Under the pieces are notes generated by a model, which was not told where the DNA came from, made no database searches, and worked only from the letters and a program-made list of their open reading frames with translations. A stretch of 64,000 nt of DNA from Lateolabrax maculatus (lineage: Eukaryota > Chordata > Actinopteri > Acropomatiformes > Lateolabracidae): NCBI GenBank assembly GCA_031216445.1, contig CM062210.1:3900501-3964500 (forward strand). Reading direction: 5' to 3'. The number at the start of each line of letters is the position of its first letter. Within the stretch, counting starts at the first letter, position 1. Positions 37,061-50,174 of this stretch are shown piece by piece. The position numbers were made by a program, and so were the translations under genes.

Positions 37061-40000
37061 TAGTATCGAACAGCAGTACTTACTGGCCCCATTTCCACCT
37101 AGTATTAAACTGTGATCTCTATCTGGAAACATTCACGATGTGTTCTGCCTGCATTTACAGCTTTAATTAACATGTGTTTTTTCTTATCCAGATAGGAAAT
37201 TCAGATTCTGATCACATGTTAGCAACAGATGTAAATGGGGACATGAAGTACTGACTTAAATGCAGTTTCCAGAAGTGTTAATTATCTTCCTTTGACTATT
37301 GATTACTTGTTCTTTGATCATTTAGAGCTAAAATATGTTAATATTCCCTAAACTCAGGTATAGGAGAAAAATACTCTGGTCTCATTATGGTATCGATATT
37401 GAAAATAAAATTGACTGAATAAAATACTCACTTACTCCCTGCTAATGTGTACCGTCAAACAAGTCCAAAAAGGCTTTAAAAATTATAATAAAAACCATCT
37501 CCAGCACCCATAAGATAGTTTGTGTTTAAGTTAAATTCTCGACCAATGTGAAAAAAATTACACACCTTAAGAGACATACAAGAAAAAGTGAGGAAGAGGT
37601 CCTACTACACGGGTAGTGAAGCCAAGCTTGTTTTAGAAATGCAGACCAAAGTGAGCCAGCGCCTCATTGTCTACTGTATATCACTTACATAGACATAGCT
37701 CACACTTTTAATTCTTGTCCGTCTCTGCTTGTCTGTGTAATTTGTTTGTCTGATTGTTTTCTGTCTGGCCAATTAATCTCTGTGTTTTATCTCTGTGCCC
37801 TCTAAAGCTGCACTTATTAAGCCTGCAGCAAAACAGGAAGGGATACAAACTACCTCACATAATGGCCTTTACACATGACTAAAATAACTGTTTGGATTGT
37901 ACTAATTTAGTTTCAAATGAAATGGTAAAGTATTACCGTACTAATTAGGTTGAAAAAGGAATTGGATTAAAAATACAACCAAAATCTGCTTAATGTAGAA
38001 TGAACTCAAGTGACTTTCTTTTAGCACAGAACAACAACTTGTACTAATGGCAATTGTAATACCATGTCTTTGGTAAAATATAACATTTCTGTTCATTTGA
38101 GGATCATATTTTATATACTAATCCTTAGCACTCCCTTCTCATTCCAGTGCAACAGCAACAAGTTAAAAGACTAATGGGCAAATGGCCAACATGAGTCTGA
38201 CTGGGCCAAGATTACTTTTCAAGGACTCTACTTCTGAAATAAAAACCACATTCATTAAGCTGTTTTTAAACTGATTGTGCACACACAAAATGTAGGTGAT
38301 AAATGACATTGCTTAAATATTGATCATAGTAAAGAAGCGCTGTGCTATACTTATATTTCAAAAACAATGGTAATGGAATGGCCTCTTATCTGGATTATAC
38401 ATTATTTTGTAATACAGTCTTCTAGTCTTCCAGTGCAATTTTCCATAACCAGGGTAAATGCAGCATAAATGAAACTTTTACTGCAGCAAGTAGATATCTG
38501 TAGACTGGAGTAATGCTCCCTAATGCCATAAGTGGTGCACTGAGCAACAGTTAGACCTCACCTGGCCTTGGCTAGGTATATATGAAATGACCTGCATGGG
38601 CCATTGAGGGAGCGTTAAAGTAGAGAGTGTATTACAATATGGGGTGTGCGGTGGATAGCGATATATTACAAACACAAGTAGATCATGAACTATGGAAAGT
38701 GAATTTGGGTGTATGAAATGCTGGTAAGTAATAAAGGTGCATTAACTGAGTGTCTGGGTAGCATTTTTATTTTTCATTATATTCAGGCTGTTTACCTCTA
38801 AACCACAGGAAGGTCTTAAACTGTAGATAGTGGGAGCAGGAAGTGGCCAAAATGTAGGAGCTCGATAATATGCATGGGGAAATAAATGAAAAAAACAAAA
38901 TTCTTTATTTCCTAGTTCTGCTCGCCGTGATTGACCCAGCTCACACCACACACTCTCACATCCTTGCATTGTGTAATTGGTTGCTTTAAACAAGTCGAGC
39001 GATAAGCACTGTCCCACACAAATTGCGTTTTTCATCCTCCCTAACCCCACTTGGGGTGCAACTGCACCAGGGGGGAGTGAAGTGAGTTTCCACATGCAGG
39101 TTGGGGGACATTTCATTAAAAACACAGGAAAAAGAACTGCCCTGAACAATGAAGTATATGTAGATAGATGAATCTGTGCATAATTACTTTAGTCATAAGA
39201 TGGCTTAGGTAACAGCCAAGCAAATTTTTTCCTCCATAATGAAAAAGGTTACTTTGTTGCATTCAACATTTAGTTTCAGATTGTCCAACTGCCACTCAAT
39301 CAGGGCTCAGGAAAAACTTGTCATGGCTTCACATGTAGTTCAGTAACTAGACTGAGTTGTGTGAATGCAGTGGCCTCGTTCGAATGGATGTGACCACAAA
39401 CTGTTTTCACAGTACTTGGTGATTACATCTCATTTTTGTCCTGGAGGCTCTCTGGTGAGTTAATCTGTCCATGATTACACCCATAAAAAGGGGAATTACA
39501 TGTGCCGTAGCTGGTTCAGATTGTCAGTTATGACAGAACCTGAGAGAGGTCGGCCATTATCTGTCTCTTTTGGTCGACTTATTCAGGGATTATGCTTACT
39601 GCCTAAGTGAACTGAAGGAGTAAAGGCTCCAGTGTTTGAATAAACAAATCAAGCCTCTAGTCTAAGTCTACTCTTAGGGTTAAATCTTCTCTTTGAAATT
39701 GCTTTATAGTCTGTCTACAGCATGCCATAATCACCACAATATGTATACAAAAAATGTATTGTTTGGGTACATACAGTAGGTCATTGCATCCTCGACGTTA
39801 TGGAAGCTGAAACCTCTACCTCCTCTTTATCCACCACGTCACTTTCATGTCTTTGTCAAGCTTTCAGCTTTCATGTGTTATGAAGAGTCTCATCCTGAGA
39901 GGCTGATCCAACACAGCAGTGTGTTGCGGTTTACATAAATATAACTTATAACAGGTTGATGTGGAAGGCCACAATTTTCTTTTTAAAGGGGCTTTTCATC

Positions 40001-41039
40001 ATTTTCTGTTTTTGTTTCTATGAATCTTGTTTTTTTGCAGTTTCCTGGTGAAGCAAAGACGCCTCTGCACTGGTCTAGCTCACTTGTCTCTTCTAATGTC
40101 GCATAATAACTTCCTTTTAGATATTGCACTGCTGTATTAATGTACTTGGCCAACTCCATTTTATTAAATAGATGTTAGTGTTAATATCTTGCAGAGAGGT
40201 CATCATTAACCCAAAGAGGTATAACTCTCATTAGTTGTAGGAACATGTTCCAAGCTGTAGCATGTCATCAAATATTACTTGGCTTCATGACTTCATTAAC
40301 AGTTGGAAAAAATATTTCACACTGTAAGCCACTTATCTGCAGAGTCATTTTTCTTCATCATGCTATATTTTTTTTAATGTGGCGGAGCTGGCTTATTCTT
40401 TATACTACTGGCATCACCTAAAAATAAAAGATGATAACATGCGTCATACTGCAATATGCGGACACATGTGGACTTGCCATTTACATGATATATTGCATTT
40501 TTTCTGGATGTGAGGTTGTATTTGCTCCACAGATGATGATAATGTGTATATTGTCATCATCTCAACAGCTTGCATTCAAAGTATCATCACAGCCAATGCT
40601 AATGTCGGCTCACGCGTAGTTATTGATTTACAACTCATCGCTTGGGCAGTTTAGTGTCCTGATAGGAAATTGGATAAATATGCACATAAAATTGGCTCAT
40701 GTTCATTTGGTTGGCTGTTTACGAACCACAACGTGTTTTTCTGTCATGAGCTATGAATTAACAAACAACACAGGCACACAGGGATTGGTATTAACATAAT
40801 AAACATGGCTGAACATTCAGCTGTTTCATTATATGATGATGTTCTGCTACGCGGTTTGTCAATTTATTTGTTGAGGAAAGCAATTTTCTTTCGGTCTGAC
40901 TTTTCCATAATGATACTTATTTGTTGTTTTTATTTTATTTTTTTTTTATTTTTTTTTAGGGGTATTATCCTCAGCACTTGTTTTTTTAAAAATGTAATCA
41001 TTGATACTAAAATCTTTTGGTTTTGGTTTTGTCTTGCAG

Positions 41040-41545
41040 CCATCGTGGTTCTCTTCATCACACTGAGGCGGAGCAAGAAAGAGCCCCTCATCATCTCTGA
41101 AGAGGACATCCGAGAGAATGTGGTCACCTACGACGACGAGGGCGGAGGCGAGGAGGACACCGAGGCCTTCGACATCATCGCCCTTCGCAACCCAGCTGCC
41201 GCCGAAGAGTACAAGTTCCGACGGGACGTTCGCCCAGAGGCGAGGCAACACTGCGGCCCGTCCCGCAGCCGCCGGAGCCCCTCGGTGGAGCCGGACGAGG
41301 TGGACGTGCACGAGTTCATCAAGCAGAGACTGGTGGAGGCCGACATGGACACCAGCGTGCCGCCCTACGACTCCCTCCAGACCTACGCTTACGAGGGCCA
41401 GGGCTCACCCACAGGATCCATCAGCCCGTTAGACTCTCCCGGCACGCAATCAGAGCAGGATTATAACTACCTGGACGACTGGGGGCCTGAGTTCCAGAAA
41501 CTGGCAGAACTCTACGGAGAGGCAGATTCAGATGTGACGACCTAG
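41040..41545 (+). CDS. cdh18: cdh18 last coding exon: end of membrane span and cytoplasmic tail
   Basis: The acceptor is gttttgtcttgcag; the exon enters in phase 1 and ends at TAG 41543-41545, giving residues 455-621. It completes the membrane helix (AIVVLFITL), then a basic stop-transfer and juxtamembrane segment LRRSKKEPLIISEED. The core YDDEGGGEEDTEAFDI is the p120-catenin-binding region, and the distal part with PPYDSLQTYAYEG and DWGPEFQKLAELYGE is the beta-catenin-binding region. The tail ends DSDVTT. Unusual for the family are Ser-Pro pairs at GSPTGSISPLDSPG and RRSPS, where I recall Ser-rich sequence without prolines. The ATG at 40805 in the same frame is intronic. Confidence 0.96.
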
Positions 41546-41860
41546 TCTGTGATTTCACTCCTGTTCAAACCAAATCTGTTTGAAATCCGTTTTTCAAATT
41601 TTCAGTGAACAGTATAAACAAACAGAGATGCTTTCAAACTGTTCCGGTGGTTTTCAACGTCTACTGTTGAACTAAAAAGACTGCTCTATTTTATTATTTT
41701 TTTTCTTTTCATTTTGTCGCTTTGGATCATGGGTCGTTCATCTGGAAGTATTGAATCAGATTTGAAGATCGAAAAACAACAATATGGGGGAAAAGGAAAA
41801 TGATATTTTCCTTGGTGTATATTTTTTATTGCTCAATAAAGTCCTGAAATCCATATGAGT
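41546..41860 (+). other. cdh18: cdh18 3' UTR (shortest form)
   Basis: This is the AT-rich stretch from the TAG codon to just past the first AATAAA signal. It contains T-rich tracts (about 41691-41735) and no further coding frame. A UTR of about 315 bases is short for a neuronal cadherin, so longer transcripts ending further downstream may exist. The 3' end is an estimate from the signal position. Confidence 0.6.
41835..41840 (+). promoter_or_regulatory. polyadenylation signal AATAAA
   Basis: A canonical AATAAA hexamer lies about 290 bases after the stop codon, followed by a GT-rich stretch (around 41855-41885) suitable as a downstream element. This is the first canonical signal after the stop. 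Confidence 0.7.
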
Positions 41861-43009
41861 GGATATGTGAAAGAATTGTTCGTGTCTTCTTCCTCCAAGA
41901 ATGGATATACAGTACAGCATGCAGTTAAGATTCTCATGGTGGGAGGCATTACCAGAGGTGTTTGTGATTCACCACGCAGAGGATGATGCTGAGCCGCTGA
42001 ATAATGACACCTCCAGTCAAGTGAGGTTGCACTATGTTTTGTGTCATTTATTCCATCTTGCCATTATCTTTGAAACAATCATTGAAACCAGTCATATATG
42101 GGAATATATGTAAATTTTTCCAAGCTTCTTTGATATAAACTGAAGAGAGGCAAGGTCATATAGAATTACTTTAAGTGGATAGTGTTATAACAAATAGCAT
42201 ATTTAAAATATGCAGCATTATGCTTTTCAGTTAGAGTATATGTAATTAATATAATACAAAGCAAACAATGAATGTGATTGACTTTTTCCCGAACAAATGA
42301 AGCAAACTGATCTCCTAAAACTGAAAAAAGCAACCTTGGTATCCCGAAATTTCATTAATTTGCACGTGCTTGATGCTTTTTGCAATGGGACCGCTCTGGG
42401 AGATATGAATATGGACTCTTTGGCTCGTGCAGAGGAACTTGTCGATGCTGTGTCCCAAATTTAATACTACTCACATTTAAACAGGCTTTTCAGTATGAAG
42501 TGTTGACACTGGAGAAGTGACAAGTGTAAGTTTACTCAGAGAGCATACTCAGTATGCATACGTGCTTGGGTTTTTAAGTATGCTGATGTTCACTATTGTC
42601 ATTAGTTTGATTGACGTCCTTCAGCAAACTTTTATTAAGTGTGTTGATTTGTTGTATAAAAACTGCCAAAACAGTAGTATTTACTGCATAGCAACAGTAT
42701 ATTGTGGAAATCTGGGTCATGCAAAAGGGGAAGAGGAGTATGCAACCATATGCCAAACAGAAGTCACATATCTGTAGGAGCATCATGCTGTTCCAGGATG
42801 TAGCATTGTCTAACTGCAATGGCTAAGTTAGTGTCTGTTCAATCATTTTTCCATCATTGATGTTAACTAAAAATAGGATTTTTGCCACTTTGGGGGCAGC
42901 TGAAACGAGCTGTGAACTGACATTTTATCACCTTTTGATATGGCAAACATGTTAGCACACCGTTTCCCATTTAAACATCCAGCAGATACAGAGCAACATT
43001 TTAATTCAT

Positions 43010-43325
43010 GTGGGGTCGTGTCTCTGGCTACCTGGCATATGTAAGTCCAATATCCACTCTCCTTGTAGCTCTGCTCTGGTCTTCACCGACTCCTGAGGGA
43101 AATATCTGGCTCTTTGGCTGCTAAATGCTCCACTATGTTCCCAAACTAACCTTGTGTGCTTACCATTTGGTGTTGAAAAAGGTAGCATACAGTGGGTTTT
43201 TAGAGCTTTATCCACTAAAACCAGTTGCCTGAAATGAGAACAATGAGCGTATATAATCAAAACTCTGAGCTGAAAGATGCTATAAAGCTCTGTAGAGCTG
43301 AGGGAATATAGGTGATATTCTGTGG
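43010..43325 (+). mobile_element. teleost interspersed repeat copy
   Basis: Recognisable pieces in order are GTCTCTGGCTACCTGGCA, TCTCCTTGTAGCTCTGC, CTCCTGAGGGAAATATCTGG, AAATGCTCCACTATGTTC, ACAGTGGGTTTTTAGAGC, TTGCCTGAAATGAGAACAAT and GCTATAAAGCTCTGTAGAGC. I recall this non-coding repeat as very frequent in percomorph genomes. It is better preserved than the related partial copy at 11855-12020. The 117-residue minus-strand ORF over it is incidental. Confidence 0.65.
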
Positions 43326-46300
43326 TTTCATAACTACGAGCCGCCCCTCTCACATACAAATATTGACTATATGGATTATAGTCGTTCTAAATTTGTTGAA
43401 CGATTTGTTTCTTTGGTACACATTCATTGTTACATTTTATTTTACATATTTTCTCGTCTGTGTAATAGTGAAGTCTTGCCTTTTCTATAAGACATCTTGT
43501 CTGAGATGTCCCATTAAGAGTACCATACAATGACATCTTTATGACACTTTAATGGAAGGAACTTCACCACCCCTTACATCCATTAGGGAACAAAGAATCA
43601 CCTCATACATATTACACTCTGTCTAAGACACAAGAAAAAACCAAACTTAAAAGTGGTGTAATTTTTCTCAGCTGGGAGTTAAAGCAGCCAGCTCACCATC
43701 AAGCATTTTTTAAAACGAGGTCATGTCTGGAAAGTTCAATAGCTGCCACAAAGCGTAAATGTCTCATTTTGCAGCAGAACTGTCCCGTTCTCTGTGTAAT
43801 AATGACAGAAACAAAAAGTGTACTTTGTACGTGCTGATTAGTTATCTCCACCCCCAGCCCTGACTCTTCTGTGCTGTCATGCTCTTGTTGGTTACTTCAG
43901 AAACGCTGATGATGGTCTTAAGAAAGACAAAGGGAGGATAATGAATATTTTAGACCCTCCACTCATACCTCCTGACATCACGGCTCTCTTCTCTCCATAA
44001 CAATCCTCTGTCTCATTCTTCTTGCTCATCTTCTTGCTCATTATTCCCCTCTGCTCACAGAATGTTTTTTTTGTCTTTTTCACAACTGGATTGAAACAAG
44101 GAGACAAGTAGAGAAAGTATTCCAACATTTGTGAGTAGCCCGAGGCCTATAAGGTGGCCAAAGGCGAGCATACAGTAGGGGTTCTCAGACATTCAGTGCC
44201 TATTTCTTTGCTTATGTTTCTAGTTGAGGCATTGTGTATTTGCATTTTTTGCAAGTGCACAAATTGCGTTTCATTTTAGATGAATGCAGCAGCAGTCAGT
44301 CAAACTCTCAAAATCAATCATCCTCCTCCCTTTCATCCATCATTTTTTCCCATTCTTCACAAAACCATTCTCTCTTAGCGTTGTTGCCAAGGGTGACATA
44401 TCCCACAAAACGGCAACTTTTTGATGACTCCCAGGCTCCTAAAGTGTCAAAATTCCTTTCCTAAGGCAACAAATATACTAGCACCTGCCCTGGAGGGCTG
44501 TGTTTGGAAATAAGTGAAAGCTGGAATTTTTTTTTGGAGTTTTGGAAAAAAGGAGCCTTGTTCTGGACAGCCACCTCCATACAGCAGGAGCAGCAGACAG
44601 TAAAATTGTCTGTAAGCTAGAAAATACAGACCTGCAGGGCATTTGTATTGGTTGTATGTGCTAAAGGATTCCTTAGGAAGCTTTTCAGGTGTTTAAAAGC
44701 TAATTTGTATACTGGTTTCGATGACAAAATTAGCATTAAAAGGGGCATTTCAGGGGCAGTCAATGTGTACAATATTGGGTGGGCTACTCAGCTAGTGAGA
44801 AACAGGCTTTGGAGAAGCTTTTATAGGTCTGAGAAAATAACCCAGATCATCTCAGATAGGGCTTGTTTTTTTTTAACAGAACGGATATTTAAACAGAAAG
44901 CCTGCTTTACAAACCAGAGGGCGGCGTATTTGGAGTTTTTACTGACACAGGGCCTGAAAGACAGGAAATCTCCAGTCACTGCAACACAAATCTTCACCAT
45001 TTCTTTGAATGGGTCTCAATGCCAAATCATTGGACCACCCTTTAATTTCTCCTAGTGCAGAAATGATTGTTGAATACTCGATTAGTTGAGAGAAAATTGT
45101 CGATTCTGATCTTCATTAATTCATTCAATTAAAAAAAAAAACAAATATTCTCTGTTTTAAGCTTCTCAAATGTGAGGATTTGCTTCTGTGTTGCTCTGTT
45201 TTATATCATATCAAACTGTACATGTTCGGGTTTGGACTGTTGGGTGGACAAAACAAGTAACTTTAAGACTTAATCTTCAGTTTTGGGGACTTTTTGAAAA
45301 AATACAAATAACAATCAATGATATAAATAATCAGTATCATCAGCACAATTTTAACAATATTTTTTTTTCATTTTTACAATATAAAGCTTCTGTATTTTTT
45401 TAGGGTTCTGATTTTAGGGTGAGAGTTAAACAAAAAGTTCATAGCTTTATTTTTGACCAATCCCTCCAGAAGTATCCAACAGCAATTTGGATATTGCAGC
45501 TTATCATTTTAAAACCAGTTGATGATGTTCAAGTCAATAAACAGCCCTGGAGCAGGAATTCATTTGCTACCTCTAAATGATTTAGTTGTACGATTGGCGT
45601 ATTTCACTATGTGTAAATAAGGATCCTACTTGATTTGAATTCTGAATTTGATCCCTAATAGATACTGTGCTCTGCACACCATACTGTAGTATCTCTGTGC
45701 CAGAATAATGACATGAAATCAACATCATTTCCTCAGCTGATGCAGTGCTGTTCTATTGAACAGTGCATGTTCTTATCACAGCCATAGACGTGCAGTTTTG
45801 TGTGGATGATAAATCTTGTGGAGAATACAGCTTTTTAAGAGAGGGGATTTTTCTTTCACGACTGGAAAAGCTAATCTCGTGGCAATTAGTTACTTGTTGG
45901 GTAATTAAGCATACATGACACTTACAGAACAAGTTTTAGCTGAGAAATGAACTGAAATGATAGTTAATTAAAAAGTGGTGTATAGTTTCCAGAAGAATGC
46001 CAAATTACTCTTTTGTACAGAAAATGAATAGTGAGATAAGTGTTAGACACCTAGAAGGTTTACATGGATTAAACCGTCACTCCCTGAATAAAGATTTCTT
46101 CCTTATAGAGCCACAATCTATCAAAGCTCTGCCCGTATGTTTCCAAGATAAGGCAAGGGTAATATCTCACAAGCCGTGTGAGGATATGTGTTGGGGAAAT
46201 AGCTCCCGAGGTTTTATCTTTTGTCAAAAGAAGCAAAATGGATTATCTAGGAAAATACTAGTCCTATTGCAAGCACTGATGGTTCTCATGATGTTTTATT

Positions 46301-46474
46301 GCCTCCGTCACCCTTAACACCCTCATATCTTTTAGAAGAGCAGCCATGCATCATACAGTAGACTTTGTTTACAGAGCATGTTTGCAATGCAAAACAGCTT
46401 TAATTGCACTTTGCATATCAGGTCAAGGATGGATGTGAATTTATGTTTGTGTATCTGACTGCCTGAGAGGTAAG

Positions 46475-46475
<1 letters not shown>

Positions 46476-46519
<44 letters not shown>
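46476..46519 (+). repeat. (TG)22 microsatellite
   Basis: The longest uninterrupted dinucleotide run in the window, in the gene-poor flank. Confidence 0.93.
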
Positions 46520-46520
<1 letters not shown>

Positions 46521-47618
46521 TAATTTTTTTATTTTTCAGTGGGTTGTGTAAGCTAAGACCTCAGGGCAAGCAGAGCCAGCCAGTGCTACTTTTCATACTG
46601 TTTGAGGTCAGAGGCTTCTAAGAAGGTTTGAAGCTTTCACATAGAGTATGATTTAATGGAGGTGGGCTTTGCATATTATAAATGTTCATGACTCTGGAGT
46701 ATGTGAAGGTGAATTGGAAATAAAAGATCAAAGAGACTAAAAATCCTTTCAAATTCAAGCTCGCGATCATTAAAGTTGTTTTACCCAAAAGTTTGGGAAG
46801 CAGCAGAGGTTTGTTTGCTGTTATAAAGTACTTTGCAAAAGTTGGAATCACAACTTTAAGATGCAAAATGACTTATCAGCGTCACATCTTCTTTCACTGA
46901 TGTTTATGACGGTTGAGAGACCATAATGAGACCATAATGAAAACTGTACATCTGTGAATTCAAGCTTTGAAAATTAGTCTATTTAGAAATGGTTGGAACT
47001 TTTATAAGCCTTCATTGCTGGAAAAATGGAAATAAATTAAATGTGTTGATTAGCATTTGTCCCCCTAACACTTCACCTCTGCAGTAATATATAATTTCCA
47101 AGACATGAGAGAATAAACAATGAAGAATTTAAAAATGATGGTTCAAAACAGCACCATCAGTGAGACAGCTGACCTACATAGCCATGAAAAGTTATGCAGG
47201 GAAGAAGTGGGGACAGGCTGCTGCTGCAGACTTTCTTCACCAGCGTGTGACTAATATAAAGCTACATCATGAAATTGAAACCTCTTCATGAATATGAGAC
47301 GGATTCATGTGCTGCCTAATGCACATGGAATGAACTTCATATTCTGTTTTAAAATGTAATTCAGCCAGTGCATAAGAGCTAAACTTAGATAATTGCATTT
47401 GCTTTCAGAATTGTACAGTAGCAATTCACTTTAGAACATTATGGAAGTTATTGGCATGCACTGTTAATCAGCTGTCCTTTGGCTCATGATCAACCTTTCC
47501 ACTAAATCTTGTGCAAGTCTGTGAATCCATTTGGAAGTTATGCACCTTTTTTGCGATAGGCCACTCCCACTGCCTGGCCCCATTTTAGCCACTTGGCATG
47601 GACACAAACACACACCTT

Positions 47619-47647
47619 CACACACACACACACACACATACACACAC
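47619..47647 (+). repeat. (CA)n microsatellite, interrupted once
   Basis: Ten CA units, one TA, then CACACAC. This low complexity gives the small ORFs around it. Confidence 0.88.
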
Positions 47648-48720
47648 TCCATGCCAAAATTCAGCCTCGATGGGAAAACTGCGGCAGCCAAAGGGTCGGC
47701 CTAATCCACTAACACCTTTGCATCGACTCTCTAAAATTCAAGCTAAAGTCAAAGTAGAAATCATTTCAGTTAGGATTTAGTGAAAGTTGGGCTCGCCATG
47801 TGCTACGCTCACAGACTTTAAGGCTTTTGGCTCAGAGATGGCTGTAGATCACCATGTGTCTCCTCTGATACGCATCAAGTCTTTTAACCTGAGGACAAGG
47901 ACTTTTCACCGTGAGGGTATTACATCTTCAAAAGGTTCAAGTTACCATCCGTCACCCTACAGGTGCCCTTCCGAACCAGATAGATTTGCTAAGGCTCCAA
48001 CAAGGATCCTCACACCACAAATACTGCCCGTCTGTTTCTATGGAGCACTAAGCTCAAAGCACCATAGCTGGGGATTGAACCTAGGTCACAGTAGCACTGG
48101 AGTGTTTTTCCTCTCCACCTGGGAACTGTTAATATTACATGTCGGCTTGTCAAACAAGACAGCTATGCAAGTCAGTACTCATCCTTAGGCTCTCAACACA
48201 TCTGGCATGGCGTCGGTGAAAGTTCACAGTCACTGTCCTACCAAAGAATGAATCTTCTTCCACACAGCTTTAATTTTGCAGAATGAAGGCATTTTCTTTA
48301 GAGTGAGGACTGATACTGTGCAACTACCAAACACTTATTGCACTAGTTGCTGCATTAGTCCCTGATGTGGATGTCTCCTCACATAGGCTCTCCAGTTGTA
48401 ATTGGAAATTTTAAACTTCGATGCATCTACAAAAAAGGACCTTCTATCGGTTCCCAGCAATTAAGTTTTGTGATTTTTTTTTCATTATTGAAGGAGTAGT
48501 TTGAAAACTGCTCTCCTGCTGAGGAAGCAGTTTGCCAGTAGTTTTTTGGATTATCTTTTTACTGCTACTTTTTCATTTGGCTCGTTTTTGGATGCAGTTG
48601 CTATTGTAGACTCAGACTTTTGGTCCCTGCAGTGTTTGTCTTCTCATAACACATGTGCAGTATTAATTTATACTCCAAAATATTGAAGCATAACGATTTG
48701 GTCTACTAATGATCACATTT

Positions 48721-48742
48721 TCTAATCTAATCTAATCTAATC
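48721..48742 (+). repeat. (TCTAA)4 pentanucleotide repeat
   Basis: Four perfect TCTAA units plus a partial fifth. Confidence 0.85.
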
Positions 48743-50154
48743 ACCTGCTCTTTAGTGGGACCCTGTGGTACAATAATTGTTCTTGAGTCAATCCAAGAGT
48801 TAATCATCTTCTGGAAGTCCATAGATGTGAAAACTGCGAAAACATGAGTGATGGCAGCTGCATGCAATTTCCACAGTTCTTCACGACCCAGAGTATGTTT
48901 ATACATTTCCTATTATCCGCATCCCCATGAACAAATGTATTACTGCAGGTGCATTGTGAACATTAACAATTCATTGAGATACTCTGGTACTCCCCACTGT
49001 TCTGACAGTCGGAAGTCACAACAGTTTAAATGATTAAGTGTAAAATAAGCCATGGTGCACAAGTGGAACCACTAATGTACTAGAACATTATTCCCAGTGC
49101 TCAGTAGGTAGAATCATGCTTTACTGCACTTCAAATGAAGTGTGTTTTTTACTTGATAACTTTGGCCTCTTGTGGGTTTAATGTTTGCAATGTTAATGTC
49201 AGAGTGTGTGGAGGTGTGCACATGCTTAATTCAGTTAAAGATTTGTGATGGCAAGTTCCCACTTGATACCCACAGGTACACATGCCATCTCTAGCCCACT
49301 CCTTAAAAGTTATCAAAAGCTACACCAGGTTTAATGTGACATACTAAATAAATAATGTATGCAGTATATCATTTCAGCATTAGGTAATCTGTGCAATCAC
49401 TCCCAGGTTTCTGAAAGAAGCTTTGCTTTGAAGCCTGGGGTTCAGCCAGGAATTATTAATTTGAAAGAATAAATTACTAATTTGTGCACAGGCATGATCA
49501 AAAATTTTACTCTCAATACCTGTTAGGCTCTATACTCCTTTGCCCCACAGGGGGTAACATATTAAAACTCAATTAAATATGAATAGTGTCCCAACAGAGC
49601 ACATCAGAGCTTCATCTAAAGAAAGTTACTCATCGACATTGGGTCTCACAGAAGTTCATGCTGTGTGCAGGTCACTAAAGACGTGTCATGAGATTTAAGG
49701 GTATTTGGGATTAGGTAGTCTCTCCAGGAACTCGCCATCTTGCAAATTAAAGAATTAACTCAAATTCCATCAATACTTTTTTAAGAACACAACACTGCAT
49801 TTTTTCAAAGTAAATGGTTAAACTGGCAGAATACTTGCCAAATGTATCAATCGCTTCAGTTTTCGATATAAAAATATATAAAAGTAAATATATAAAATGT
49901 TACACAAGCATGTTTAACTATTTGGCTAAGTTCTATTGACAGAATTGCCCACTAACATGATATTAACACAAAAACATTATTAACATTATTTTTCATCGCT
50001 AACTTATTTCAATCAGAAGAGACTTAATCACCAGAGGCTTAAAGCATGTTCAACTGCTTTATTGCAAGAATGAGAACAGAAGATGTAATGTTTGGTGGTT
50101 AGACCCCATCAGTATGACATGAAAATATATATGTATTGGGGAATAGGGACGTAT

Positions 50155-50174
50155 GATATGATATGATATGATAT
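50155..50174 (+). repeat. (GATAT)4 pentanucleotide repeat
   Basis: Four perfect GATAT units in an AT-rich stretch. Confidence 0.85.

Larger units (their letters stand above)
35304..41039 (+). other. cdh18 intron, 5.7 kb, inside the membrane-span coding region
   Basis: A GT-AG intron that interrupts the codon for the first residue after LLCIVILL. It starts with a purine-rich tract of about 400 bases, then holds a POU-like motif block around 36410-36610 and a SINE-like relic at 36921-37060. It ends with a T-rich tract (40927-40959) upstream of the acceptor. No coding exon was seen. Confidence 0.8.
3068..41860 (+). other. cdh18: cdh18 (cadherin-18, type II classical cadherin) gene, 5' end missing
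   Basis: Nine exons with consistent phases (1,1,0,2,1,0,1,1, stop) and canonical GT-AG borders encode about 621 continuous residues. Type II classical cadherins are type I membrane proteins mediating calcium-dependent homophilic adhesion, mainly in the nervous system. The visible part runs from EC2 through EC5, one membrane span and a 150-residue tail. From memory, human cadherin-18 is about 790 residues, so about 170 N-terminal residues (signal, propeptide, EC1) should lie upstream. The cadherin-18 assignment rests on recalled family sequence: MAGQVGGLSGSTT in EC2, YVPESAQVG opening EC3, DKDDFANG and LPVNPNFTLKDNE in EC5, and the tail start LRRSKKEPLIISEED. Cadherin-7 and cadherin-20 tails differ clearly from this one. 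A teleost duplicate (a or b copy) cannot be distinguished here. Confidence 0.88.

Noticed and set aside
40805..41039. In-frame extension of the last exon back to an ATG at 40805
   Set aside because: The region is AT- and T-rich intron ending in a polypyrimidine acceptor; the spliced frame from the previous exon joins exactly at 41040 within the membrane span.
40930..41352. Overlapping ORFs on both strands across the last exon
   Set aside because: Shadows of the GC-rich cadherin tail exon.
41040..41545. Cadherin-7, cadherin-12 or cadherin-20 as the gene identity
   Set aside because: As recalled, the tails of those paralogues differ at many positions (for example cadherin-7 ends in a different MYGTG-type sequence), while EC2 to EC5 motifs and the EEDIRENVVTYDDEGGG tail agree with cadherin-18.
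44648..45055. 135-codon + strand ORF in the 3' flank
   Set aside because: No known motif, no splice or promoter context, AT-rich codons; of a length expected by chance.
47787..48188. 133-codon + strand ORF in the 3' flank
   Set aside because: No domain or family recognised; Ser/His/Pro-rich mixture and no supporting gene structure.
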